Shown here: piece after piece, positions 20,074 to 29,026 of the stretch
How the letters are laid out: every line of letters begins with the position of its first letter
How positions within the stretch are numbered: position 1 is the first letter of the stretch
NCBI GenBank assembly: GCA_016218045.1
Contig: JACRFB010000063.1
Coordinates: 1 to 64,000, forward strand
Length of the DNA: 64,000 bases
Direction of reading: 5' to 3'
Origin: Ignavibacteriota bacterium
GTDB lineage: Bacteria > Bacteroidota > Ignavibacteria > SZUA-365
Notes under the pieces: model-generated
The model's database searches: none
Told to the model about the DNA's origin: nothing
What the model saw: the letters and a program-made list of their open reading frames with translations, nothing else
Made by a program: the position numbers and the translations under genes

Positions 20074-20481
20074 ATGCAACCCTACGAAATCGCCACTCTC
20101 TCGCTGTACGCCGCGTATTCCGCCATGCAGGCGGTGCGGGCGTTGATTGCTCCGGGCAAATACAAGGAAGCCGAGCTGCGCTTCTACAAAACCGGGAAAC
20201 CCGACCTCTTCGACGCGCTCGTATTCGCCTTAACTGGCGCGGCGCTTATCGCCCTGATCCTGCATTTCACCGCCGAGCGCGCGCGTATGGGGCAGCTCCT
20301 GCTCTATGTGCAGGTCATCCTCTTTGCGGCGACACTCCCGCTCAACTTTCTGCCCTTCCTGCGCGAACGCACAAAAAGCACACTGAACCGCAAATCGACG
20401 GCCGACTACAAAGCGAGTGGTTTGAAAAAGCTCGTTCTCATCGCCGTGACCGTACTGGCGCCGTTCATCTTCACGCGCTGA
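20074..20481 (+). CDS. Small integral membrane protein, unknown function
   Basis: A 135-residue protein with about four hydrophobic segments: an N-terminal stretch (ATLSLYAAYSAMQAV), two central ones (ALVFALTGAALIALIL and LLLYVQVILFAATLPL), and a C-terminal one (LVLIAVTVLAPFIF). I do not recognise the family. The ATG at 20074 is preferred over upstream in-frame starts because those overlap the divergent lipoprotein gene and read as low-complexity sequence. A TATATT box lies 25-30 bp upstream. Confidence 0.65.
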   Translation: MQPYEIATLSLYAAYSAMQAVRALIAPGKYKEAELRFYKTGKPDLFDALVFALTGAALIALILHFTAERARMGQLLLYVQVILFAATLPLNFLPFLRERTKSTLNRKSTADYKASGLKKLVLIAVTVLAPFIFTR

Positions 20482-20498
20482 TCCCGTGGGATTCGGGC

Positions 20499-20606
20499 AA
20501 CGTAAAGTAGCAAAGTAGCAAGGTGGTAAAGTAGCACCGATGTGAGTTTGCCACGTTTCCACTTTGCTACCTTGCTACTTCTCCACGCTGCTACTTTCCA
20601 CGCTCT
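20499..20606. repeat. Dispersed GTAGCAAAGTAGCAAGG inverted element
   Basis: AAAGTAGCAAAGTAGCAAGG on the left is answered by CCACTTTGCTACCTTGCTAC on the right, forming a long imperfect hairpin between two convergent genes. It is the second large copy of the family at 13236-13325. Confidence 0.8.
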
Positions 20607-20608
20607 TG

Positions 20609-21415
20609 TTATCGTCGGCGTCGCGGCGACAGCAGCCAGGCAAGGACGAACAGCGCCGTCGCGAGGAGCACGATGGTTGCGCCCGACGGCATGTTGAATT
20701 GATAAGCGAGCAGAAGGCCGCCCACTGAGGCGCCAATACCGAAGAGCACGGAGAGTGTCATCATCCAGCCGAAACGTCGCGTGAGCTGATAGGCCGACGC
20801 GGCCGGAGTGACGATGAGGGCGGATACAAGCACGACGCCCACGGACTTCACCGAAATGACGATGGTGACAGCCATCAGCGCGAGCAGCAGATACGAGAGC
20901 AGCCGTGTCGGGAGCCCCATGACGCGGGCGTGTTCGGCGTCGAAACTCAGAGCCAGCAGTTCCTTCCAGTACAGCGCGACGATGCCAAGTATCACAAAAG
21001 TGAGCGCCGCGCTCCAGATGATGTCGCCCGCGGTCACCGCGAGGATGTTGCCGAAGAGGTAGCCGAAGAGGTCCGTGTAAAAGCCTTTCATCGTGCTGAT
21101 AACGGCGATGCCGAGAGCCATCGTGGCCGCGAAAAATATTCCGACCGCTGTATCCTTTTTTATCTCGCCGCGTTCGCTCACAGCGCCGATGCTGAGCGCG
21201 GTGCCCACGCTGAACACGAGGGCGGCCAGCAGGGGATCCACGCCGAGTGCCAGGCCCAGCGCCACGCCTCCGAAGGCCGAGTGGGATATACCCGCGCCGA
21301 TGAAGGAAAGCCCGTTGAGCACCACGTACACGCCGATGAGGGCACAGACGCCGCCCACGAGCATCGCCACAAGCAGGGCCTTCTGCATGAAGGCATAACC
21401 GAGCAACTCGGTCAT
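20609..21415 (-). CDS. znuB: Metal (Zn/Mn) ABC transporter permease
   Basis: A 268-residue permease of the ABC-3 family with about eight hydrophobic segments. Family landmarks include GISHSAFGGVALG near 42, the GYLFGNILAVT segment near 120, and SVKSVGVVLVSALIVTPAASA near 190-210. It would form the membrane channel of a zinc or manganese importer. Its ATG overlaps the stop of the ATPase gene by 4 bp, so the three genes are one translationally coupled operon. Confidence 0.88.
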   Translation of the reverse strand: MTELLGYAFMQKALLVAMLVGGVCALIGVYVVLNGLSFIGAGISHSAFGGVALGLALGVDPLLAALVFSVGTALSIGAVSERGEIKKDTAVGIFFAATMALGIAVISTMKGFYTDLFGYLFGNILAVTAGDIIWSAALTFVILGIVALYWKELLALSFDAEHARVMGLPTRLLSYLLLALMAVTIVISVKSVGVVLVSALIVTPAASAYQLTRRFGWMMTLSVLFGIGASVGGLLLAYQFNMPSGATIVLLATALFVLAWLLSPRRRR

Positions 21416-22245
21416 GCGGCGCCTCCGTCGCTGCCGGAAGCGCCGTGGCTGTGCCGGTGCCCCTCATCGCCGACAACCATGTGCGGCATCTCGCCGTGCC
21501 CGAACAGTACCGCACCGCAGCCGTACATCTGTTCCAGCGTTTCGCCCGTAAACATGTCCGCAGGCCGTCCGTGCGCCACGAGGCGCGTGTTCATACACGC
21601 GATCGAATCCACGTAGCGGCTCACTACGCCCATGTCGTGGGACACGAGAAGAATCGTCAGCCGGTCTTCCTCGTTCACCTGATGCAGCCACTCGTAGAGT
21701 CCTTCCATCGCGCTGTGGTCCAAAGCCGCGGTGGGTTCGTCGAGAATCAGCAGCGAGGGTTTTTGCACGAGGGCCCGCGCGATGAGCGCGCGTTGCCGTT
21801 GCCCACCCGACAGTTCACCGATGGGGCGGTGTGCGAGGTCGCTGATACGCAACCGCTCGAGTGCCGTACCCACCGCATCGTGATGGACAGGGCGCAGGCG
21901 TCGGCCGAGACCCATGCTGCCGAACAATCCCGTGGCCACCACGTCGGAGACGCGGAGCGGGAAATCAAAATCGATGCGTGTCTGCTGGGGGACGTACCCG
22001 ATGCGCGCACGCTGCGCGCCGAGTTCGTCGGGCGCCAGTCCGAAGACGCGCACCTCGCCCGCGAAGGGGCGCAGCAGTCCGAGTATAGTCTTGACCAGAG
22101 TGGTCTTGCCCGAACCGTTGGGACCGATGATGCCGCAAAATGCGCCGCGCTCGACATCGAAGGTCACATCCTCCACAGCGCGACGGCCCTGATACAGCAC
22201 CGTCACCGCGCGAAGCGAGACGTCGATGTCGCCGCTGCCCGTCAT
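21412..22245 (-). CDS. znuC: Metal (Zn/Mn) ABC transporter ATPase with His-rich tail
   Basis: A 277-residue ABC ATPase: Walker A GPNGSGKTT near 41-49, Q-loop VPQQTRIDFDFP near 85, signature LSGGQRQRALIARAL near 143, Walker B LLILDEPTAALD, and the H-loop SHDMGVVS. The last 40 residues are unusual: HGEMPHMVVGDEGHRHSHG is rich in histidine and could bind metal. The ATG at 22245 is chosen because it overlaps the stop of the binding-protein gene in ATGA fashion and family similarity begins just after it. Confidence 0.92.
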   Translation of the reverse strand: MTGSGDIDVSLRAVTVLYQGRRAVEDVTFDVERGAFCGIIGPNGSGKTTLVKTILGLLRPFAGEVRVFGLAPDELGAQRARIGYVPQQTRIDFDFPLRVSDVVATGLFGSMGLGRRLRPVHHDAVGTALERLRISDLAHRPIGELSGGQRQRALIARALVQKPSLLILDEPTAALDHSAMEGLYEWLHQVNEEDRLTILLVSHDMGVVSRYVDSIACMNTRLVAHGRPADMFTGETLEQMYGCGAVLFGHGEMPHMVVGDEGHRHSHGASGSDGGAA

Positions 22246-23171
22246 CGCATCACGTCCGCCATGCGCCGCACATTCGTCCGCAGCCACTCCTCGTACGTCG
22301 CGCCGAAGTCCGGACTCCCAACGGGATCGAGCAACACCACGCGCGCGCCCGATTCCTGCGCAAGCGCGTCGGCCGCCTTGGTCGACGAGACGGTCTCCGC
22401 TAAGATCACACCCGCGCCGCTGCGCGCCATGACACGGAGCAGTTCCGCCAGTTCCTTCGGAGTCGCTTCGCGTCCGGGCGAACGCTCGATCAATCCTTCC
22501 TGCGTCAGCCCGTAGCGAAACGCGAAATATTCCCACGAGGCGTGCTGTGCGATATAGCCGCGCATGCGCCAGCCGGCGGTCTCGCGCGCGATCTCCCGGT
22601 CGAGTTCGCGGAGCGATGTGATGAAGCGCGCGGCATTGTCGTTGTATTCCACGGCGTGTGACGGATCGACACGTATCAACGCCGTGCGCACACGCTGTGC
22701 GGCCTCGATCATGCGCACGGGATCGAGCCAGAAGTGCGGATTCTCATGCACGTCATCGCCTTCACTTTCCGAGGCGGCGACCCGCGGTGCTTCGCGTCCG
22801 TCGATACGCCACGGCATGGCGGGCTCCAGCATCGAGACGATCTCGAAGTGGTCGCTGTGTATGTTGGCGCGCAGTTTATCGGACCAGTATTCGAATCCCG
22901 CCCCCACCTGCACCAGAAGGCGCGCGTCGCGCGTGTTGCGCAGTACCTCAGGCGTGAGATCGAAGGTATGAGGATTCGACCCCGGCGGGACGACAACCAC
23001 AACATCCACCCGTTTGCCGCCGATCGCGCGCACGAGATGTCCGAGAGGGGTGATGCTTGTAACGACACGCAGTGCTGATTGCTTCGCCGATTTTTCCGGG
23101 TTGCAACCGCAGGCCAACAGGCACATGGCTGCGAAGAAAATGAGCGCGCGGGTGCTGCGATGATGTGTCAT
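22242..23171 (-). CDS. znuA: Metal (Zn/Mn) ABC transporter substrate-binding lipoprotein
   Basis: A 309-residue lipoprotein (lipobox in LLACGCN). It is the cluster A-I solute-binding type: VTSITPLGHLVRAIGG at the start, GSNPHTFDLTPE with the first metal His, HENPHFWLDP with the second, and QHASWEYFAFRYGL with the third. A conserved acidic residue is expected near LLDPVGS. The charged loop between the first two ligands (ESEGDDVHEN) is short, so it is less clearly zinc-specific than long His-rich ZnuA. It is the first gene of the operon and is divergent from the BNR-repeat gene. No Zur-like box was identified by eye. Confidence 0.88.
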   Translation of the reverse strand: MTHHRSTRALIFFAAMCLLACGCNPEKSAKQSALRVVTSITPLGHLVRAIGGKRVDVVVVVPPGSNPHTFDLTPEVLRNTRDARLLVQVGAGFEYWSDKLRANIHSDHFEIVSMLEPAMPWRIDGREAPRVAASESEGDDVHENPHFWLDPVRMIEAAQRVRTALIRVDPSHAVEYNDNAARFITSLRELDREIARETAGWRMRGYIAQHASWEYFAFRYGLTQEGLIERSPGREATPKELAELLRVMARSGAGVILAETVSSTKAADALAQESGARVVLLDPVGSPDFGATYEEWLRTNVRRMADVMR

Positions 23172-23265
23172 GGGGCCTCGAACAGGGTCAAACGACAATT
23201 TTACGAAAAATCGGGTCCGATTCATATCCGCGGCCGGCTGCGATCGCGGATTCCCGTCCGCCAGC

Positions 23266-23296
23266 TTTGTTTTCAGACGAATTGCCTGTATTTTCT
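23266..23296 (+). promoter_or_regulatory. Candidate Bacteroidota-type promoter
   Basis: TTTG at 23266-23269, exactly 19 bp, then TATTTTCT at 23289-23296. It lies 54 bp before the ATG of the Ycf48-like gene. Confidence 0.5.
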
Positions 23297-23350
23297 TCCG
23301 ATCATTCTGTACCCCTCCTCCGATTTCATCATCAATCAAGGAATGTCTCC

Positions 23351-25180
23351 ATGCGCCGTCGTTTCGGACTTGATACGCTCATTCCGTCCGCCTGGACCCG
23401 GATTCTGACAGCCGCGCTCTTGCTTGCTTGCGCAGGCAGCGCCCACGCGCAGACGTGGACGTGGAAGAACCCCCTCCCGCACGGCAACACCAACAACTCC
23501 ATCCAGCGGCCCGCCGACAACGTGATTGTCATCGTCGGCGACCAGGGACGTATCATTCGGTCGACGGACGACGGTCTGACCTGGAACCTCACGCAGAGCA
23601 ACACCGACATCTCCTTCCACGACGAGAGTTTCATCGACAACGAATACGGCTGGGCATGCGGCGAGGACGGCATCATCTCGCGCAGCACCGACGGCGGTCG
23701 TACCTGGAAGCGTCAGAACACCGGCACCACCAAGCGTATTTACGCGATCAACTTTTTCAGCCGTCAGGTCGGTTGGGCCTGCGGCGTGGGCGGTCTCATC
23801 CTCCACACCACCAACGGCGGCGACGTCTGGACCGACCGCTCCTATGCCGAACCGCAGTTCCTCCGTTCGATTTACTTCGACGACGACAAGCGCGGCTGGG
23901 CGATGGGTTGGAAGGATCAGCGCGGCCTCATCCTCGAGACAACCGACGGCGGCGCGAGCTGGAACAAGAAAAATTTCGACCTCCCCGGCAACCCCGAGTA
24001 CATATACTACGTCAACAACACCGTGCGCTTTATCTGCGGCGGCAACGGCCTTATGCTGAAAACCACGGACCGCGGCGAGAAGTGGAATCTCATCGATTCC
24101 AAGACCGGTGTCACGCTGATTTCGATGTTCTTCATCGACGACAGCCGTGGCTGGGCCGTCGGTGAGGGCGGCGTGATCATCAAGACCACCGACAAGGGCA
24201 CGACGTGGAGCAAGGTCCAGAGCGGCACCGACGCTGATCTTATGGACGTGTCGTTCAGCGCGCAGGGGACCGGCGTGGTGCTCGGCACCGAGGGCACGCT
24301 GCTCCGTTCCACCGACTGGGGCGATTCCTGGAAGAGTGTGTCGCGCGGTCCGCGCTCGCTGTTTTATGCCGTCGACTTCGTCGGTGAGAAAAACGGCTGG
24401 GCGATGGGACGTGACGGCGACTTCCTCGTCACCGCCGACGGCGGCGACACGTGGACTTCCTCCCGCTTCCAGAACACGCTGGAATGGAATGCGATGGACT
24501 TTGTAAACGACCGCGAGGGCTGGGTTGCAGGGAACCGCGGACAGATCGGCTACTCGAACGACGGTGGCATGAGCTGGTCGCTGCAGATGTCGGACAAGCC
24601 GGAAAATCTCAACGGCATCGCTTTCAGCGATACCAAGACCGGACTTGCCGTCGGTGACAAGGGCGCCGTGTATTCCACACTCGATGGCGGACAGACCTGG
24701 ACCAAAATCTTGGGACCCGCATCGAAGGACCTCTTCGACGTCGTATCCATCGGCAAGGGCTGCTGGTCCATCGTGGGTGCGGGCGGTCTTATTGCAATCT
24801 CCTGCGACAACGGCAACACCTGGAAGCTGCAGCAGTCGACAGTGACCGAGGATCTGCTCTCCGCAAAATTCCTTTCCCGCGACAAGGGCTGGGTATGCGG
24901 CGCGCGCGGCGTGATGCTCATGACGGAAGACGGCGGCACGACGTGGGAACAGATTCCTACAAACGTGTACCTGCCGCTGATCAACATCGATTTTGCTGAT
25001 CCGATGCGCGGCACCATCATCGGTGCCGAAGGCACCGTGCTGACGACGCAGACAGGCGGCAAGACGTGGGTGCGCCTCGCGCGTCCCACCGAAGAGACAC
25101 TCGTCGGCATCTGTTATTCTTCGCCCAAACGTATGTGGGCCGTGGGTCACAACGGTACCATCCTCGGCTGCGACTGGTAG
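23351..25180 (+). CDS. Exported Ycf48/BNR-repeat beta-propeller protein
   Basis: A 609-residue exported protein with a signal peptide ending in GSAHA before QTW. The mature part is built of about twelve 45-residue repeats with the pattern GWACGxxGxIxxSTDGGxTWxxQ, the sialidase Asp-box/Ycf48 type. Such proteins fold as one or two beta-propellers. Similar proteins in this part of the tree are often cell-surface proteins, but no type IX sorting domain is present: the last residues are GHNGTILGCDW. The start was chosen for its signal peptide and AAGGA site; an upstream in-frame extension overlaps znuA. Confidence 0.87.
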   Translation: MRRRFGLDTLIPSAWTRILTAALLLACAGSAHAQTWTWKNPLPHGNTNNSIQRPADNVIVIVGDQGRIIRSTDDGLTWNLTQSNTDISFHDESFIDNEYGWACGEDGIISRSTDGGRTWKRQNTGTTKRIYAINFFSRQVGWACGVGGLILHTTNGGDVWTDRSYAEPQFLRSIYFDDDKRGWAMGWKDQRGLILETTDGGASWNKKNFDLPGNPEYIYYVNNTVRFICGGNGLMLKTTDRGEKWNLIDSKTGVTLISMFFIDDSRGWAVGEGGVIIKTTDKGTTWSKVQSGTDADLMDVSFSAQGTGVVLGTEGTLLRSTDWGDSWKSVSRGPRSLFYAVDFVGEKNGWAMGRDGDFLVTADGGDTWTSSRFQNTLEWNAMDFVNDREGWVAGNRGQIGYSNDGGMSWSLQMSDKPENLNGIAFSDTKTGLAVGDKGAVYSTLDGGQTWTKILGPASKDLFDVVSIGKGCWSIVGAGGLIAISCDNGNTWKLQQSTVTEDLLSAKFLSRDKGWVCGARGVMLMTEDGGTTWEQIPTNVYLPLINIDFADPMRGTIIGAEGTVLTTQTGGKTWVRLARPTEETLVGICYSSPKRMWAVGHNGTILGCDW

Positions 25181-25522
25181 TTGTCTTATTCTGAGAGGGT
25201 CGCGCTCCTGACTCCTTTCTTCTGATTCCTCACACTCCCGTGAGGATACAGGAAACAGGAGTCAGGAGACGCCAATCGAGTACGTGCTTGTCTCCTGTCT
25301 CCTTCATCCTGACTCCTCACACTCCCGTGAGGATACAGGAGACAGGAGTCAGGAGACACGCGTTATCAAGTAAAGACCTGTCTCCTTCATCCTGACTCCT
25401 CACACTCCCGTGAGGATACAGGAAACAGGAGTCAGGAGACACCAATCGAGTACGTGCCTGTCTCCTGTCTCCTTCATCCTGACTCCTCACACTCCCGTGA
25501 GGACTAAGCAACTTGAAGCCGA
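25181..25522. repeat. Palindromic tandem repeat array of about 85 bp period
   Basis: No gene is seen in these 342 bp. CACACTCCCGTGAGGA recurs at 25231, 25318, 25401 and 25488 (periods 87, 83, 87). It is flanked on both sides by complementary CTGACTCCT and AGGAGTCAG, so each unit forms a long hairpin. The short linkers alternate: GCCAATCGAGTACGTGC after units one and three, ACGCGTTATCAAGTAAAG after unit two. Confidence 0.88.
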
Positions 25523-26209
25523 TTAGGTTCCCTTCGCCCGTACTCGCTCAAGCACTGCGTCCCCACGCAGCTCCCGCAACGCATCCTTCGCGATCCACCG
25601 GGCTGCGCGGCTCTCACGCAGAGCAAGTTGTTCCGCCACGGCCACTGCATGCGGATGCAGCCGTGCGTTCCGCTTTCCAATCTGTCGTAGGGCCCAATTG
25701 ACGGCCTTCTTCACGAAGTTGCGCTCGTCGTCGGCCTCGCGCGCGATATCGTCGAGGTAGCGCACAAACACGGCGTCGTCCGCCTTTTTATCGTGAACTC
25801 CAAGGGTTGCGATCATCGCGAAGCCGGCGCGTTTCACGAACTCCTCGTTCCGTGTTGTCCATTCGCGCGCCATGTCGTGCGCGTGCCGCGTTTTCCGGAA
25901 GAGGTGAATGCAGCAGCCGTCGCACACATCCCACGAATCGAAGGCGGAGGCCCAGCGCTCCATCTGTGCGCGGTCCACCGCGGCAGGATCATCAACAAAG
26001 GCCGCGAGGATGCGTGTCTCCCGTATGCCCGCATCCCACAACTCCAGCGCCAGCATGTGGTCGCGCCCGATCTCCTTTGCGAGCGCCCGAAGTTCTCCTG
26101 CCGACACACCGAAGGTGTTGTCCGTGTGTATGCCGTACCGCGCCATTCCGGCGATGGCGACGGGGTTGCGCAGCGCTTCGAGGCGCGTGATGATGCGGGT
26201 CAGAGTCAT
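25523..26209 (-). CDS. DNA alkylation repair protein (AlkD-like HEAT-repeat glycosylase)
   Basis: A 228-residue protein made of short helical repeats. ARYGIHTDNTFGVSAGELRAL near 23 and the SWDVCDGCC stretch near 93 match the AlkD family, as do FVKKAVNWALRQIGKRN near 163 and WIAKDALREL near 205. The AlkD catalytic aspartate and aromatic positions are expected in the SWDVCD and VNWALR segments. It would remove alkylated purines (3-methyl- or 7-methyl-) from DNA. It is monocistronic and flanked by the repeat array downstream. Confidence 0.85.
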   Translation of the reverse strand: MTLTRIITRLEALRNPVAIAGMARYGIHTDNTFGVSAGELRALAKEIGRDHMLALELWDAGIRETRILAAFVDDPAAVDRAQMERWASAFDSWDVCDGCCIHLFRKTRHAHDMAREWTTRNEEFVKRAGFAMIATLGVHDKKADDAVFVRYLDDIAREADDERNFVKKAVNWALRQIGKRNARLHPHAVAVAEQLALRESRAARWIAKDALRELRGDAVLERVRAKGT

Positions 26210-26352
26210 GGGTGCAAATCGCAGTTGTATGGATTAGCAAACTAGGGTGGGGGATAGTGGAATCCAATGGACGAAACAAAGTGCGCGGATGTGATCATGT
26301 CATGATTCCGTTTCGATGACGCACGGCGTACATTCGCTGTGATGTATCGCGC

Positions 26353-27486
26353 ATGAACAATCCCTGGCTCGACATACCACTCTCGGATTACGAGTCCCAC
26401 ATGGCGATGTCCTCTATTGCACAGGCGGGGATGATCGCGGCCGAATTCGAGGCGCTTGTACGGTGCCATAAGCCCGACTCCGTTGCGGTGATCGGCTGCG
26501 CAGGCGGCAATGGCTTCGACCGTGTCACTCCGGAGATGCGCCGTGTTGTCGGTGTCGATATCAATCCCGCGTTTATCGCGGCAGCGTTGTCGCGTTACGG
26601 CGGCCGCATTGCCGGACTCGAATTGTATGTTGCCGACATTCAGGAAGCGCCCCCGCCCTGCGCGCCGGTCGAACTTATCTATGCAGCGCTTGTGTTCGAA
26701 TACGTCGCGCCTCCGGCGGCGCTGGCGAATCTTGCGCGCATCTGTCGTCCCGGAGGCCGACTCTGTGCGCTCCTGCAATTGCCAGTCGCGGGTCTCGAAG
26801 AAATATCGCCCTCGCCGTATGAGAGTCTGCATGCGCTTGCACCCATCATGCGGCTCGTGGAGCCGTCGGAGTTGATCCGCTACGCGACCCATGCGGGCTT
26901 CGTGCTCGAATCGGAAACACGGGTGTCGCTCGCATCAGGGAAGGCGTGTGTGCTGCAGCAGTATATTAAACCGTCATGCTCCTACTCCCGTGGGCGTCGC
27001 GCTTCGTTCAGACCAGACGAAATCACAGTGGATTTCGTGGAGGAAAATGACTATGATGGATATCACCTATCCCAATATCTACAGCGAAACGGAGTGATCA
27101 TGGAATATAATCCAGTTGGTTGGTTCGAGATATACGTGCAGGATATGGCGCGGGCGACAGCGTTCTACGAGACGATTTTCCAATGGCAGATGACGCCGAT
27201 GGGGAATCCCGATCCGGAGGGCTTCCCCGGGATGGAGATGTGCTCCTTCCCGTCGTCGATGACAGCGTATGGTGCCTCAGGTGCACTGGTGAAAATGCCC
27301 AACACTCCTTCCGGCGGAAGCACGCTGGTGTACTTCTCCTGTGAGGATTGTGCGGTGATCCTCGCGCGGGTCATAACAAACGGGGGAACTGTGGTCAGCG
27401 ACAAAATGTCGATAGGGGAGCATGGATTTATTGCCATCTTTTCCGACACGGAAGGGAACGTCATCGGACTCCACTCGCAGAACTAG
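26353..27486 (+). CDS. SAM-dependent methyltransferase joined in frame to a VOC-fold domain
   Basis: A single open frame of 377 codons. Residues about 1-205 form a class I methyltransferase (AVIGCAGGNGFDRV near 45-58, VVGVDINP near 65, and PPAALANLARICRPGGRL near 120). Residues 250-377 form a VOC protein (WFEIYVQDMARATAFYETIF near 257, DTEGNVIGLHSQN at the end). The 45 residues between them read like untranslated linker. An internal ATG at 27100, in frame, has GGAG 7 bp before it, so the VOC part may be made separately. Either a fusion or two genes whose shared stop has been lost. The methyltransferase substrate is unknown. Confidence 0.7.
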   Translation: MNNPWLDIPLSDYESHMAMSSIAQAGMIAAEFEALVRCHKPDSVAVIGCAGGNGFDRVTPEMRRVVGVDINPAFIAAALSRYGGRIAGLELYVADIQEAPPPCAPVELIYAALVFEYVAPPAALANLARICRPGGRLCALLQLPVAGLEEISPSPYESLHALAPIMRLVEPSELIRYATHAGFVLESETRVSLASGKACVLQQYIKPSCSYSRGRRASFRPDEITVDFVEENDYDGYHLSQYLQRNGVIMEYNPVGWFEIYVQDMARATAFYETIFQWQMTPMGNPDPEGFPGMEMCSFPSSMTAYGASGALVKMPNTPSGGSTLVYFSCEDCAVILARVITNGGTVVSDKMSIGEHGFIAIFSDTEGNVIGLHSQN

Positions 27487-27716
27487 ACGGACTCCAGGCA
27501 CTGTGCAAGCAGGATCACGGCGGGCTGCACGCTCGCTGTCGGTGACCTGATGCTCCATCGCACTCTCCTGCACAACGGATCCTCGCGGCAATCACCCGTG
27601 ATTATGGCGTGATTGTCGCGCCATGTCCAAGGTGTTATTGTTTCACGGGGCACCGTCAATGGGGCGTCTCGTAGCGGACGCATCCACAACCGGGCTGCCG
27701 TGCGCAATGAGCGAGA

Positions 27717-27748
27717 TTTGACTCTCACATCTACCTGTGCTATGTTCC
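27717..27748 (+). promoter_or_regulatory. Candidate Bacteroidota-type promoter of the MarR gene
   Basis: TTTG at 27717-27720, 20 bp, then TATGTTCC at 27741-27748, only 19 bp before the GTG start. Confidence 0.45.
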
Positions 27749-27767
27749 GCGCTTCCAATCCGGCACA

Positions 27768-28226
27768 GTGAAAACAACAAAACAATACGGCTCCGACGCC
27801 GATCGCGCGCTCGACATGTGGGTGAAACTTGCCCGCGCCTACGCCACGTTCAACCGGCTGACTGTGCAGCAGATTCGCGAGTCGGGTCTGACACAGCCGC
27901 AGTTCGGTGCGCTCGAATGCCTCGGCCACCTCGGCGCCATGCCCATCGGCGAACTCTCGCGCAAGATGCTCGTCAGCGGCGGGAACATGACTTGTGTGGT
28001 GGATAACCTCGAAAAGGCAGGTCTCGTCGAACGCGTGCAGAGCGGCAACGACCGGCGCTCCGTGACGGTGCGGCTCACGACAAAAGGGCAGCGCCTCTTC
28101 CAGTCGATCTTTCCGCCGCACGCCGCGTATATCGCGGATCTTGCCGCAACCCTCAGTCACAAGGAACAGGAAGAACTCGCGCGCCTCCTGAAAAAACTCG
28201 GTCTCGGACTCGCCCCGCATCCGTAG
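27768..28226 (+). CDS. MarR-family transcriptional regulator
   Basis: A 152-residue winged-helix regulator. The dimerisation helices flank the DNA-binding core: TQPQFGALECLGHLGAMPIGELSRKM near 44-69, the recognition helix near GGNMTCVVDNLEKAGLV, and the wing with SGNDRRSVTVRLTTKGQRL near 88. DRRS and the LTxKG turn are typical of the family. The start is GTG (a better ATG is absent) and no clear ribosome site precedes it. It is followed after 68 bp by the pirin gene in the same direction; control of that gene is a reasonable inference. Confidence 0.9.
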   Translation: MKTTKQYGSDADRALDMWVKLARAYATFNRLTVQQIRESGLTQPQFGALECLGHLGAMPIGELSRKMLVSGGNMTCVVDNLEKAGLVERVQSGNDRRSVTVRLTTKGQRLFQSIFPPHAAYIADLAATLSHKEQEELARLLKKLGLGLAPHP

Positions 28227-28294
28227 GAACTCTTTTTTTCTGCCATGTGTTTTGAATTTGAAGTAATAACACGCGCATGAATGGAGCTGAGCAC

Positions 28295-29002
28295 ATGATT
28301 ACGATACGGAAGGCGGGCGAACGCGGAAGCACCCGCATGGGGTGGCTGACGAGTTATCACAGTTTTTCGTTTAATCGCTATTACGATCCAGAACACATAC
28401 ATTTTGGCCCCCTGCGTGTGTTGAACGACGATTTTGTCGCACCGGGCACGGGCTTTGGCATGCACCCGCACGACAATATGGAGATCATCACCTACGTGCT
28501 GGCGGGCGAGGTGGAGCACCGCGACAGCACGGGCACACACAGCGTGATTCGCGCGGGTGACGTGCAGCGCATGAGCGCGGGTACGGGCGTGGTGCACTCC
28601 GAATACAACCGCTCGGCCGATAAGGAACTGCATCTGCTGCAAATCTGGCTGCTGCCCTACAAGCGCGGCCTTGCGCCGTCGTACGATCAGCGCACGTTTG
28701 ACGCGGCGCGGCGCCGGAATACGCTGCTGCGTGTTGTCGATGGTGATGCCCGCGGCGATGCGCTGGCCATGCATCAGCACGCGTCGATGTTTGTTTCGTC
28801 GCTCGAAGCCGGAAACACGGTGGAGCACACGCTCGAGGCGGGCCGCGGCGCCTACGTCTTTATTGCCGCCGGTGCGGCAACGGTGAATGGCTTGATATTA
28901 GGGACTGGGGACGCGGCTATGGTCCGCGACGAGATCAATCTCGCGATATCGGCGCAGGAGACGGCGGAACTCGTGCTCTTCGATCTTCCCATGGACGAGT
29001 GA
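28295..29002 (+). CDS. Pirin-family bicupin protein
   Basis: A 235-residue protein of the YhhW/quercetinase-like pirin family. The N-terminal cupin shows the metal-site motif GMHPHDNMEIITYVLAGE and HRDSTG, and the second set HSEYNRSADKELHLLQIWLLP. The C-terminal cupin is degenerate. Such proteins bind iron or another metal; some degrade quercetin in vitro and the cellular role is unclear. I use the second ATG because GGAG lies 8 bp before it and the peptide then starts with MITIRKAGERG as in relatives. It is tail to tail with the TerC gene. Confidence 0.9.
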   Translation: MITIRKAGERGSTRMGWLTSYHSFSFNRYYDPEHIHFGPLRVLNDDFVAPGTGFGMHPHDNMEIITYVLAGEVEHRDSTGTHSVIRAGDVQRMSAGTGVVHSEYNRSADKELHLLQIWLLPYKRGLAPSYDQRTFDAARRRNTLLRVVDGDARGDALAMHQHASMFVSSLEAGNTVEHTLEAGRGAYVFIAAGAATVNGLILGTGDAAMVRDEINLAISAQETAELVLFDLPMDE

Positions 29003-29026
29003 CCGAACAATCGCGGATGTTTCGGC

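Noticed and set aside
25181-25522. CRISPR-like repeat-spacer pattern
   Set aside because: The linkers between repeats are themselves repeated, the period alternates, and there are no cas genes.
27483-28220. A 245-codon frame antisense to the MarR gene
   Set aside because: The plus-strand MarR product has clear winged-helix motifs and a promoter-like sequence; the antisense product has none.
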